Of a stretch of 64,000 bases of DNA, positions 13,201 to 26,353 are shown one piece after another. Position 1 is the first letter of the stretch, and each line of letters begins with the position of its first letter. The notes below the pieces were generated by a model that saw only the letters and a list, made by a program, of their open reading frames with translations, was not told the origin of the DNA and searched no databases. The translations under genes were made by a program, and so were the position numbers. This DNA is from Cladocopium goreaui (taxonomy: Eukaryota > Sar > Dinophyceae > Suessiales > Symbiodiniaceae), in NCBI GenBank assembly GCA_947184155.2, contig CAMXCT020001099.1, positions 1 through 64,000 on the forward strand, read 5' to 3'.

Positions 13201-16200
13201 TTTTGCAGCCGTACCCTCTAGAGTAAACGTGGTAACGTAACTGATGGGAAAATCACCATTTTTCAATGGGAAAATCCATTATTTCTATGGCCATTTTCAA
13301 TAGCTATGTATGTATGTTTACCAGGCCGGGAAACGTTAGGGTCCATGGTCAGGCTGGCGGCTGGCTGCCAAAATGGGCCAGCCCAGGTTATCGAGACTCC
13401 ATGGTGCCCTGGCGGTGCTGACGTGGGAGAAATGGTGTTTTCCATAGGGCTACCGGGCTACCCCTTTATCGCTGGTTGGTTTATTTCATGGAAAATCCAT
13501 GAAAATCCGATTCAAATGGATGATGACTGGGGGTATCCCTATTTTTCCATGAAATGGGATGATGTCCATTTGAAAAAAAACTTTTTAAAGACCATTATCG
13601 GCTGGAAAGAACATGTTCTTCTTTTCCGTTTGAAATGGGATGATGATTGATGATGATCCCAAAAGCGACGAACTTCTATTTTTGGGGCTTACCAAGCACC
13701 AACCATAGATGTCCTTTTCCCATTGGTTGGTTGATGAATAGAGGGGTTTGAAGAAACCCCTTTAACAACAGGTAAATGATGATAGATGGTATACCAAACC
13801 GACCCCCCAATTTTTACCAAAAAGCACCGGTTGAGATGATACAAGAAATCACCAGACATCAGGGCTTCTGACGATAGAACCAGCGATGATGTGGGCAAGT
13901 CTAGAAATCACCAACACTGGGGAGCACTGGGCAGTTGAGCCCTGTATTAGCTTGATTCTTGCTGCTGACAGCAGTCATATCTCGGTATGAAACTGCCTAT
14001 CATGGTTTCTTTATATGTGTATATACAAGATAGAATCTTAATGTCAGTTTATTTATATTCATTCTTCCGTCACTTATACGTTAAAACAACATCAATTCCT
14101 GCTTGTTTGATTGGATTCATATTGGATCTACTGGGATGTGCCACTTAGAAACCGGTTAAAACTTTCGTGAAGACAACATGTCAAAGTCAGATTAGAGTTT
14201 GGTGAGCAATCACTATTTAGATGCCAATGTTTTGGATGCAAGATTCAATTCGCCAGTTTTTTTTTTGCGGCCAATTTGTATATATGTGTGACATCTTATC
14301 AGCCTTTCAGGTTTCTTCAATGCCTTTCTTTTATTGGTTGACATGACTCGTTGGACTCATTGGTGCCTTATTTTGGTGGTTGAATCGACCATCCCTTTCT
14401 AGACTGGATAAAAATCAATCACACCTGTTTTGCATCTTTTTTCCGGGTTATTGTAGATAACAATACTTTTCATGGATGGACAAGTATAAACAGTACTGAA
14501 AGATAGATATATATATATCTAAGGGCTGCCGCCCCTGCCGCCGACCCCGGAACAAGCAACCGAGGTTGTGTCAGCATGTCAGTTTGTCTGTATTTCTTGA
14601 GACATTCTTGAAACACTTCATGCACCGCTGGTTCCTTCATGTTGATTTGAGCCACTTTTTCCTCCTGCTGCTGCTGCTGCTTCTGCTCCTGCTGCTCCTT
14701 CTGTTCAAACGGAGTACAGTAGAAGCATGTGATTTTCGCTACTATTTCCTCCTGCTGCTGCTGCTGCTGTTCAAAAAGACAGCACCCGGATGGAAAAAAA
14801 CCCTATAGCAGTGAAGGACGAAGAAGCCCCAAAATTGCACCCCAAAAATGCCTAACGTAACTTCTGAAACCCATAGAAAACGATGATTTGAGCCACTTTT
14901 TCCTCCTTCTGCTGCTGCTGCTTCTGCTCCTGCTGCTCCTTCTGTTCAAACGGAGTATAGTAGAAGCATGTGATTTTCGCTACTATTTCCTCCTGCTGCT
15001 GCTGCTGCTGTTCAAAAGACAGCACCCGGATGGAAAAAAACCCTATAGCAGTGAAGGACGAAGAAGCCCCAAAATTGCACCCCAAAAATGCCTAACGTAA
15101 CTTCTGAAACCCATAAAAAATGATGATTTTGGCTTTTTTTTCTTCTTGTTCCTGCTATGAATTTTGGCTACCTTTTCCTCCTGCTGCTGCAGAGGCTTTT
15201 GCTGCTGCTGCTGCTGCTGGTCCCCGGATGGGAAAACACCATGGCAGTGAAGGACGGAGAAGCCCCAAAATTGCACCCCGAAAATGCCTAACGTAACTTC
15301 TGAAACCCATAGAAAATGATGATTTTAGCTACTTTTTCCTCTTGCTGCTGCTATGAATTTTGGCTACCTTTTCCTCGTGCTGCTGCAGAGGCTTTTGCTG
15401 CTGCTGCTGGTCCCCGGATGGGAAAACACCATGGCAGTGAAGGACGGAGAAGCCCCAAAATTGCACCCCGAAAATCCCTAACGTAACTTCTGAAACCCAT
15501 AGAAAATGATGATTTTGGCACCTTTTTCCTCTTGCTGCTGCTATGAATTTTGGCTACCTTTTCCTCCTGCTGCTGCAGAAGCTTTTGCTGCTGCTGCTGC
15601 TGGTCCCCGGATGGGAAAACACCATGGCAGTGAAGGACGGAGAAGCCCCAAAATTGCACCCCGAAAATGCCTAACGTAACTTCTGAAAGCCATAGAAAAT
15701 GATGATTTTGGAACCTTTTTCCTCTTGCTGCTGCTATGAATTTTGGCTACCTTTTCCTCCTACTGCTGCAGAGGCTTTTGCTGCTGCTGCTGCTGGTCCC
15801 CGGATGGGAAAACACTATCGCAGTGAAAGGACAGAGAAGCTCCAAAATTGCACCCCGAAAATGCCTAACGTAACTTCTGAAACCCATAGAAAATGATGAT
15901 TTTGGCTACCTTTTCCTCCTGCTGCTGCAGAGGCTTTTGCTGCTGCTGCTGCTGGTCCCCGGATGGGAAAACACCATGGCAGTGAAGGACGGAGAAGCCC
16001 CAAAATTGCACCCCAAAATGCCCAATGTAATTTCTGAAACCTATAGAAAAAAATGATTTTGGCTGCTTTTTCCTCTTGCTGCTGCTATGAATTTTGGCTT
16101 TTGCTGCTGCTGGTCCCCGTTTGAAACCCATAGAAAACGATGATTTGAGCCACTTTCTTCCTTCTGCTGCTGCTGCTGCTTTTTCTCCTGCTGCTCCTTC

Positions 16201-19200
16201 TGTTCAAACGGAGTATAGTAGAAGCACGTGATTTTCGCTACTATTTCCTCCTGCTGCTGCTGCTGCTGTTCAAAAGACAGCCCCCGGATGGAAAAAAATC
16301 CTATAGCAGTGAAGGACGAAGAAGCCCCAAAATTGCACCCCAAAAATGCCTAACGCAACTTCTGAAACCCATAGAAAATGATGATTTTGGCTGCTTTTTC
16401 TTCTTGCTGTTGCGATGAATTTTGGCTACCTTTTCCTCCTGCTGCTGCAGAGGCTTTTTGCTGCTGCTGCTGCTGGTCCCCGGATGGGAAAACACCATGG
16501 CAGTGAAGGACGGAGAAGCCCCAAAATTGCACCCCGAAAATGCCTAACGTAACTTCTGAAACCCACAGAAAATGATGATTTTAGCTACTTTTTCCTCTTG
16601 CTGCTGCTATGAATTTTGGCTACCTTTTCCTCGTGCTGCTGCAGAGGCTTTTGCTGGCCCCCGGATGGGAAAACGCCATGGCAGGCCGCTTTTTCCTCTT
16701 GCTGCTGCTATGGATTTTGGCTACCTTGTCCTCCTGCTGCTGCAGAAGCTTTTGCTGCTGCTGCTGCTGCTGTCCCCGGATGGGAAAACACCATGGCAGT
16801 GAAGGACGGAGAAGCCCCAAAATTGCACCCCGAAAATGCCTAACGTAACTTCTGAAACCCATAGAAAATGATGATTTTGGCACCTTTTTCCTCTTGCTGC
16901 TGCTATGAATTTTGGCTACCTTGTCCTCCTGCTGCTGCAGAAGCTTTTGCTGCTGCTGCGCCCGGATGGGAAAACACCATGGTAGTGAAGGACGGAGAAG
17001 CCCTAAAATTGCACCCCGAAAATGCCTAACGTAACTTCTGAAACCCATAGAAAATGATGATTTTGGCCGCTTTTTCCTCTTGCTGCTGCTATGAATTTTG
17101 GCTACCTTTTCCTCCTGCTGCAGAGGTTTTTGCTGCTGCTGCTGCTGGTCCTCGGGTGGGAAAACATCATGGCAGTGAAGGACGAAGAAGCCCCAAAATT
17201 GCACCCCAAAAATGCCTAACGCAACTTCTGAAACCCATAGAAAATGATGATTTTGGCACCTTTTTCCTCTTGCTGCTGCTATGAATTTTGGCTACCTTTT
17301 CCTCCTGCTGCTGCAGAGGTTTTTGCTGCTGCTGCTGCTGGTCCCCGGATGGGAAAACACCATGGCAGTGAAGGACAGAGAAGCCCCAAAATTGCACCCC
17401 GAAAATGCCTAACGTAACTTCTGAAACCCATAGAAAATGATGATTTTGGCTACCTTTTCCTCCTGCTGCTGCAGAGGCTTTTGCTGCTGCTGCTGCTGGT
17501 CCCCGGATGGGAAAACACCATGGCAGTGAAGGACGGAGAAGCCCCAACATTGCACCCCAAAATGCCCAATGTAATTTCTGAAACCTATAGAAAAAAATGA
17601 TTTGGGCTGCTTTTTCCTCTTGCTGCTGCTATGAATTTTGGCTTTTGCTGCTGCTGGTCCCCGTTTGAAACCCATAGAAAACGATGATTTGAGCCACTTT
17701 CTTCCTTCTGCTGCTGCTGCTGCTTTTTCTCCTGCTGCTCCTTCTGTTCAAACGGAGTATAGTAGAAGCACGTGATTTTCGCTACTATTTCCTCCTGCTG
17801 CTGCTGCTGCTGCTGTTCAAAAGACAGCCCCCGGATGGAAAAAAAAACCTATAGCAGTGAAGGACGAAGAAGCCCCAAAATTGCACCCCAAAAATGCCTA
17901 ACGCAACTTCTGAAACCCATAGAAAATGATGATTTTGGCTGCTTTTTCTTCTTGCTGTTGCGATGAATTTTGGCTACCTTTTCCTCCTGCTGCTGCAGAG
18001 GCTTTTTGCTGCTGCTGCTGCTGGTCCCCGGATGGGAAAACACCATGGCAGTGAAGGACGGAGAAGCCCCAAAATTGCACCCCGAAAATGCCTAACGTAA
18101 CTTCTGAAACCCACAGAAAATGATGATTTTAGCTACTTTTTCCTCTTGCTGCTGCTATGAATTTTGGCTACCTTTTCCTCGTGCTGCTGCAGAGGCTTTT
18201 GCTGGCCCCCGGATGGGAAAACGCCATGGCAGGCCGCTTTTTCCTCTTGCTGCTGCTATGGATTTTGGCTACCTTGTCCTCCTGCTGCTGCAGAAGCTTT
18301 TGCTGCTGCTGCTGCTGCTGCTGGTCCCCGGATGGGAAAACACCATGGCAGTGAAGGACGGAGAAGCCCCAAAATTGCACCCCGAAAATGCCTAACGTAA
18401 CTTCTGAAACCCATAGAAAATGATGATTTTGGCACCTTTTTCCTCTTGCTGCTGCTATGAATTTTGGCTACCTTGTCCTCCTGCTGCTGCAGAAGCTTTT
18501 GCTGCTGCTGCGCCCGGATGGGAAAACACCATGGTAGTGAAGGACGGAGAAGCCCTAAAATTGCACCCCGAAAATGCCTAACGTAACTTCTGAAACCCAT
18601 AGAAAATGATGATTTTGGCCGCTTTTTCCTCTTGCTGCTGCTATGAATTTTGGCTACCTTTTCCTCCTGCTGCAGAGGTTTTTGCTGCTGCTGCTGCTGG
18701 TCCTCGGGTGGGAAAACATCATGGCAGTGAAGGACGAAGAAGCCCCAAAATTGCACCCCAAAAATGCCTAACGCAACTTCTGAAACCCATAGAAAATGAT
18801 GATTTTGGCTGCTTTTTCTTCTTGCTGTTGCGATGAATTTTGGCTACCTTTTCCTCCTGCTGCTGCAGAGGCTTTTTGCTGCTGCTGCTGCTGGTCCCCG
18901 GATGGGAAAACACCATGGTAGTGAAGGACGGAGAAGCCCTAAAATTGCACCCCGAAAATGCCTAACGTAACTTCTGAAACCCACAGAAAATGATGATTTT
19001 AGCTACTTTTTCCTCTTGCTGCTGCTTGCTGCTATGAATTTTGGCTACCTTTTCCTCGTGCTGCTGCAGAGGCTTTTGCTGGCCCCCGGATGGGAAAACG
19101 CCATGGCAGGCCGCTTTTTCCTCTTGCTGCTGCTATGAATTTTGGCTACCTTGTCCTCCTGCTGCTGCAGAAGCTTTTGCTGCTGCTGCTGCTGCTGGTC

Positions 19201-22119
19201 CCCCGATGGGAAAACACCATGGCAGTGAAGGACGGAGAAGCCCCAAAATTGCACCCCGAAAATGCCTAACGTAACTTCTGCAACCCATAGAAAATGATGA
19301 TTTTGGCACCTTTTTCCTCTTGCTGCTGCTATGAATTTTGGCTACCTTTTCCTCCTGCTGCTGCAGAGGCTTTTGCTGCTGCTGCTGCTGCGCCCGGATG
19401 GGAAAACACCATGGTAGTGAAGGACGGAGAAGCCCTAAAATTGCACCCCGAAAATGCCTAACGTGACTTCTGAAACCCATAGAAAATGATAATTTTGGCC
19501 GCTTTTTCCTCTTGCTGCTGCTATGAATTTTGGCTACCTTTTCCTCCTGCTGCAGAGGTTTTTGCTGCTGCTGCTGCTGGTCCTCGGGTGGGAAAACATC
19601 ATGGCAGTGAAGGACGGAGAAGCCCCAAAATTGCACCCCGAAAATGCCTAACGTAACTTCTGCAACCCATAGAAAATGATGATTTTGGCACCTTTTTCCT
19701 CTTGCTGCTGCTATGAATTTTGGCTACCTTGTCCTCCTGCTGCTGCAGAAGCTTTGCTTGCTGTTGCTGTGCTGCTGTGGTCCCCGGATGGGAAAACACC
19801 ATGGCAGTGAAGGAGGAAAAACCCAAAAATTGCACCCCGAAATGCCTAACGTACTTAGAACCCATAGAAAAGATGATTTTTGGCACTTTTTCCTCTTGCT
19901 GCTGCTTATGAATTTTGGCTACCTTTTTCTTGCTGCTGCAGAGGGCCTTTTGTGCTGCTTGCTCTGGCCCGGATGGGGAAAACCATGGCAGCTTGAGGAG
20001 GCGAAAAAGCCCCAAAATTGACCACCCCCAAATGCCTCAACGAAACTTCTGGACCCATAGGAAAATGATGATTTGGCTGCTTTTTCTCTTTGCGAGGCGG
20101 CTGCTATGAATAGAAGTTGGCGCCTTTCCTCCTGCTGCTGCAGAGGATTTTTGCTGCTGCTGCTGCTGGTCCTCGGGTGGGAAAACATCATGGCAGTGAA
20201 GGACGAAGAAGCCCCAAAATTGCACCCCAAAAATGCCTAACGCAACTTCTGAAACCCATAGAAAATGATGATTTTGGCTACCTTGTCCTCCTGCTGCTGC
20301 AGAAGCTTTTGCTGCTGCTGCTGCTGCTGCTGGTCCCCGGATGGGAAAACACCATGGCAGTGAAGGACGGAGAAACCCCAAATTTGCACCCCGAAAATGC
20401 CTAACGTAACTTCTGAAACCCATAGAAAATGATGATTTTGGCACCTTTTTCCTCTTGCTGCTGCTATGAATTTTGGCTACCTTTTCCTCCTGCTGCTGCA
20501 GAGGCTTTTGCTGCTGCTGCTTCTGGTCCCCGGATGGGAAAACACCATGGCAGTGAAGGACGGCGAAGCCCCAAAATTGCACCCCCAAAATGCCTAACGT
20601 AACTTCTGGAACCCATAGAAAATGATGATTTTGGCTGCTTTTTCCTCTTGCTGCTGCTATGAATATGAAGTTTGGCTGCCTTTTCCTCCTGCTGCTGCAG
20701 AGGCTTTTGCTGCTGCTGCTGCTGGTCCCCCGATGGGAAAACACCATGGCAGTGAAGGACGGAGAAGCCCCAAAATTGCACCCCGAAAATGCCTAACGTA
20801 ACTTCTGAAACCCATAGAAAATGATGATTTTGGCCGCTTTTTCCTCTTGCTGCTGCTATGAATTTTGGCTACCTTTTCCTCCTGCTGCAGCAGAGGCTTT
20901 TGCTGCTGCTGTGCCCGGATGGGAAAACACCATGGCAGTGAAGGACGGAGAAGCCCCAAAATTGCACCCCGAAAATTCCTAACGTAACTTCTGAAACCCA
21001 TAGAAAATGATGATTTTGGCTGCTTTTTCTTCTTGCTCTTGCTATGAATATGAAGTTTGGCTGCCTTTTCCTCCTGCTGCTGCAGAGGCTTTTGCTGGTG
21101 CTGCTGCTGGTCCCCGGATGGGAAAACACCTATGAATTTTGGCTACCTTTTCCTCCTGCTGCAGCAGAGGCTTTTGCTGCTGCTGCTGCTGGTCCCCGGA
21201 TGGGAAAACACCATGGCAGTGACGGGCGGAGAAGCCCCAAAATTGCACCCCGAAAATGCCTAACGTAACGAGCTGCTGGCTGCTGCTGGCTGCTGCTGCT
21301 GCTGCTGCCGCTGCTGCTGCTGCCACCTTTTTAAGAGCTGCTGGCTGCTCCTAGCTGGCTGCTAGCTGCTGCTGCTGCTCCTGCTGCTGGTGCGGCTAAA
21401 CTTGCTTGTCTTTGCTTTACTTCTCCTGCTGCTGCTGCTGCGCCTGCTGCGGTAGTAGCCCGAAACAATTTTTATACCACTGTTTGTACAATGAGACATA
21501 GAACCCTCCTGTTGCTCCTGCTGCTGCTGCTGCTGGTGATGCTGGCGTCTGCTGATGCTGCTGCAGCTGCTGCTGCTGCTGCAGGGGCGCCGCCGCCGCC
21601 GCGCCGCTGCGGACGCCGCTGCTGCCGCGACCGCCGATGCCGGCCGCCGCCGACGCAGCCGCTGCGGCCGCCCGCCGCTGCCGCTGCCGCCGAACCGCTT
21701 GCTGCTGCTCCTGCCGTGCCATCAACCAGCCTCCAAGGCGAGAAACCAACAGCCAGACATCTTTTTCGAAATTCACTCGAAACAGCAAAACACCACCTAA
21801 TTTCGTGCCAAAAATGGCGCAAAATCGCAGCAAAAAAGTGCCTAACGTGTCTTCTGAAATCCTAGAGAATCCTAGAGAATCCTAGACTATACATCCTAGA
21901 AAATCTTAGACTATATATAGTACTGGCTGCCTGCTGGCTGCTGCAAAAACGTGGGAAACACCATAGCAGTGAAGGTCGCAGCTGCCGCTGCTGGTGCCGT
22001 CGTCCGCTCCTGCGCTGCTGCTGCTCCTGCCGTGCCATCAACCAGCCTCCAAGGCGAGAAACCAACAGCCAGACAGCTTTTTCGAAACTCGTCGTCGTAG
22101 TAGTAGTAGTAGTAGCAGG

Positions 22120-22154
<35 letters not shown>

Positions 22155-25100
22155 TAGTCCGACAAGAGTCAAATGTCTTATTCCCTGGCGCGCTCCCCCT
22201 TGCGTCTGCCGGGGTCGGCGGATATATATATATATATATATACATATAGATATAAAGTATAAATGTTTCAAGATGTTAACCACTTTTTCAATAACTTGTC
22301 CATTGTTTCGGTTTGGGGAGTAAACTCCTTGCGTGTTTTCCCTCGGGGTTATCTTTGCAGAACCAGCCCTTCCCCTCGGGCAGATTGGCACCTTTGCAGA
22401 CGTGGTCCTGGCGGATGCCATCGTGAAGAACATCTCAGGTCCGGAGAGGGAGAGGTGAAGCTTAAAACCCGAAAAGGATGACAACAAACTTTTCTGGGTA
22501 TGAGAAACATATGGGTATGGATCAATACCTATTAATACCATTTTTAATGGGATGAACATCCATTTACCAGCTATTTTGATGTGAACTACAGGGGTACAAG
22601 GTTTTGACACACTGCCATATGGACATCATGTGGGTAAAACATGGTAAAGCAATTTTAAACACCACCCATTTGAGAATGGTAAACATACCACCTATTTATG
22701 GTGATGACTGGGGGATGGTTTATGATTGTTTTAGCCACATGATACTCTTTGCTCAACGAAAATACGGAACATCACCACTTTTAAGTTCGGTAAATCAACG
22801 ATAGCTATGTGATTTCTCACCAGAGGCTAAGCAGGCTCCCACTTTTATCCACCTCAATCAGATCCCGTTGAATCATCAAACTAATCTGATTGGTGGTTTG
22901 GAACCATGGAATTTTATTTTTCCATATATTGGGAATGTCATCATCTCAACTGACGAACTCATATTTTTCAGAGGAACCATGGAATTTTATGACTTTCCCA
23001 TCATATTGGGAATGTCATCATCCCAACTGTTACTCACTCCATCATTTTTCAGAGGGGTAAGTTGAAACCACCGACCAGTAATATACGGCCATTGATGATT
23101 GACCGCTGGATTTAGGAGTTTACCATTTTCAGAGCAAAGCTGTAGAAGATAGGAAACGAACACAGGTAATAAGTAACCTGATAGGGATGATACAATACAG
23201 TTCCGATATAATTGCTATACACAATTCATATTAGGATGAAAAGGATATGATAATAATAGGATGAGAAGGATATGCAAGCATCAGGGTATGACACATAATA
23301 ACATTTGATATAATTTGAATATAATTTATAGTTACAATATGGAATCCAATCATAATCTTCACAAAGATCAGGATCTGATAATGGGATATATATATATGAT
23401 ATAGTAGTAATGGTTTACATAGCACCAAGTAACTTGGATTTACAGGTCCTTGGAGGCTGGTCATCAATATGGGATGACCATAAACCATAGATATATGAGA
23501 TATAGTTAATGATGGCAATGACATAATGATGATGGTTTTTCAGAATGGTGGTACACTATATGCCATAGTAATATTACCAATCCGTAATGTGTCATTATAG
23601 GATATGATGGTGCTATAATGTTTATATCATTGGGATAGTCCACGACAATTATTATAGGAATTCCACCACTCATGGATATTACCCTCTGGTAAACGTTTAC
23701 AGAACTATGGAAAATCACCATGCTATTAATGGGTAAATCCACTATAAATGGCCATGTTCAATAGCTATGTTTATGATATTAGAAGACACAGATTAGATGT
23801 CTCTTCTTCCCACCAGTTGGTTGATCGACAGAGGGTTCCTCCCCAGCCAATAGGTAGATGATATGGTAAAGCAAGGAGAAGAGACTACGGGAGATTGCGT
23901 AGAATATGTGGATAAGTTTCGATGTGGATTGAAGATGATGAATCATTATTATTATATCAGCCCCTTTTTTCAGAGAGATTGGAATGAGGGGTAATTGTGA
24001 TATAAATCCACCATATTCCACTAGGGATAAAACATGACAAATGATGTTGTATTATCATTATCATTATCATTTTCAGACAGTGATAACCAGAATGACATGG
24101 CAATCTGATAACACATATCGGATGATGGAGGTGCTGGGATATACCCTTTGCTTATTTAACATAGCCATGGAAGCCCTGGCCCATTTCTAGATGGTTTTAC
24201 CGTTCTTAAGAATGGGTGGATTTTCCATTTTCCATGGCTATGTTAGTCATAACCAAAGGGTATAACTGGGATACCAATCAATTCTTAGCTGGGCTTGGAA
24301 CCCAATTTCCCATCTTTTTTCGTCAGCATCAATCCATGATCTGAATCCAGGTTTTGACATCGATCTTGCCTGGCAAGCCATGTACAAAGATTCCTACGAG
24401 GTTCTTTTGGGGGGCTCGCTGAGAGATCACCGGAGCTGTCGAGTCTATGTAGATCATTTCCTAAGGAAACTCTGGGTTTTCTCTAGATCTTGATGTTTAG
24501 CCCAGGTTTTTCTATGTGGTTTCTGTTTGAGGAAAATGTCAGTGAGGATTTCTCTGTTGAACTACTTGGTTGTGCATACCAGTTTGTCAGCGGGTAATAA
24601 CTATACCACAGTTATATATATATATACATTTTGAATACCACCAGTTGTATATGGGTGATATATATATATATAACAATAATATATATATATATGACAATAA
24701 TATATATATATATAACAATAATATATATAACAATAATATATATAACAATAATATGTATATATATATCTAACAATAATATATATATAACAATAATATATAA
24801 TATAATATAATATAATATAATATAATACAATATAATTTGATATAATATAATATAATATAACATAATATAATACAATATAACTTAATATAAAATAATATGA
24901 TATAACATAATACAATAAAATAAAATTTAATATAATATCATATACTTTAATATAATATAATATGATATAATATACTATAATATAATATGACTAAATATAA
25001 TTTGATATAATATAATACAATATGATATGATATAATATAATATAATTAGTACTATATAATATAAAGAATAATTATAATACAATATATTATAATGTAATAT

Positions 25101-26299
25101 AATATATTATAATGTAATATAATATAGTATAATGTAATATAATATATTATAATATAATATATTATATTATAATATAATATATTGTAATATGATATAATAT
25201 ATTATAATATAATATAATATATTATAATATAATATAATATAGTATAATATAACATTATATAATATAACATTATATAATATAACATAACATAATATGATAA
25301 TAATATCATATAATATATAATCTAATGTTATATATTTGATATAGTATAGTATAATATAATATAATGTAATATAATATAATATAATATAAAATATATATTA
25401 TATTGTATTATAAAATAATATATATATAAGATATTGTATATATATATATGTATGATAATGTATATATATACATATGATATTGTATATATATATATATGTA
25501 TAAGATATTGTATATATATATATGTATGATAGTGTATATATATACACACTATATTATATTATGTATACACATAATAGTTATAAACCACCTACTAACTAGG
25601 ATGCACATCCAAGCATCATGGTTTCAATGGTTTCTTTCCAACCCCTGCAGGCCATAATAGCAACACGATTGCTGCAGAAACTTATTTCTGGTTTGAACAC
25701 CCGCCAGATGCACCATGAAACCAGCCCAAAAGTATAGCCAGCCACAGGTCTCCTGGAGTCAGGTAATGGTTGCAGGTTTCAGATCTGTTCTACCTTCCAT
25801 CCTACTAAATTGGAATGATCACTGATCCATCGGGCAACACATCGGAGGCGAGTGCAAGAATTGGCCATTTATAGTGGATTTACCCATTAAAAATGGTGAT
25901 TTTCCATAGTTACGTTAGTTTACCAGAGGGTAAATCCCACTTAATTAGTTAGTTGATAGATGATTAGGTTTGTCTGAAAATTAGGCACCCCAAATCTCGG
26001 GGTTTATCACCGTTTTCCATCTTAAAATCACTGGTTAGATGGGAGTATATCATTGAATCATGGTATATCCTGTTTCCAAGCACCCTTTCTGGTAATATCA
26101 ATTTATTCTCCCAAATTCTGGTACTGCTCTCCACAGGTTTACCCAGGGAAGGATTCGGCGCGCGGCAAGAAGCTCGGTTGCAGGCCGCTTCCACCCGCTA
26201 TGGCCATGATGAGAGACCTGGTAATGTCGGAAAAGCAGGCCGCAAAAGGATCCAAAAATGTGGAACCGTCTTATGTATACATACATATATATATACGTG

Positions 26300-26353
<54 letters not shown>

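Larger units (their letters stand above)
13404..22383 (+). other. 9 kb GH92 intron 9
   Basis: This interval separates codons that are adjacent in the protein (DSM then IGTF). It holds a degenerate inverted-repeat region, 14.65-21.3 kb of CTG-rich satellite, a GCTGCC-rich core (21.4-21.7 kb) and a short TA run (22.22 kb). No other gene is visible in it. Confidence 0.8.

Noticed and set aside
14852-21326. Long Gln-rich (minus) and Leu/Ala-rich (plus) open frames
   Set aside because: They are readings of the CTG satellite. Frames change with repeat number, both strands are open, and the region lies inside a spliced intron.
24601-25549. Tyr/Ile-rich frames over AT tracts (also 2825, 33622, 35185, 41189, 63163)
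   Set aside because: These are by-products of TATATA repeats.
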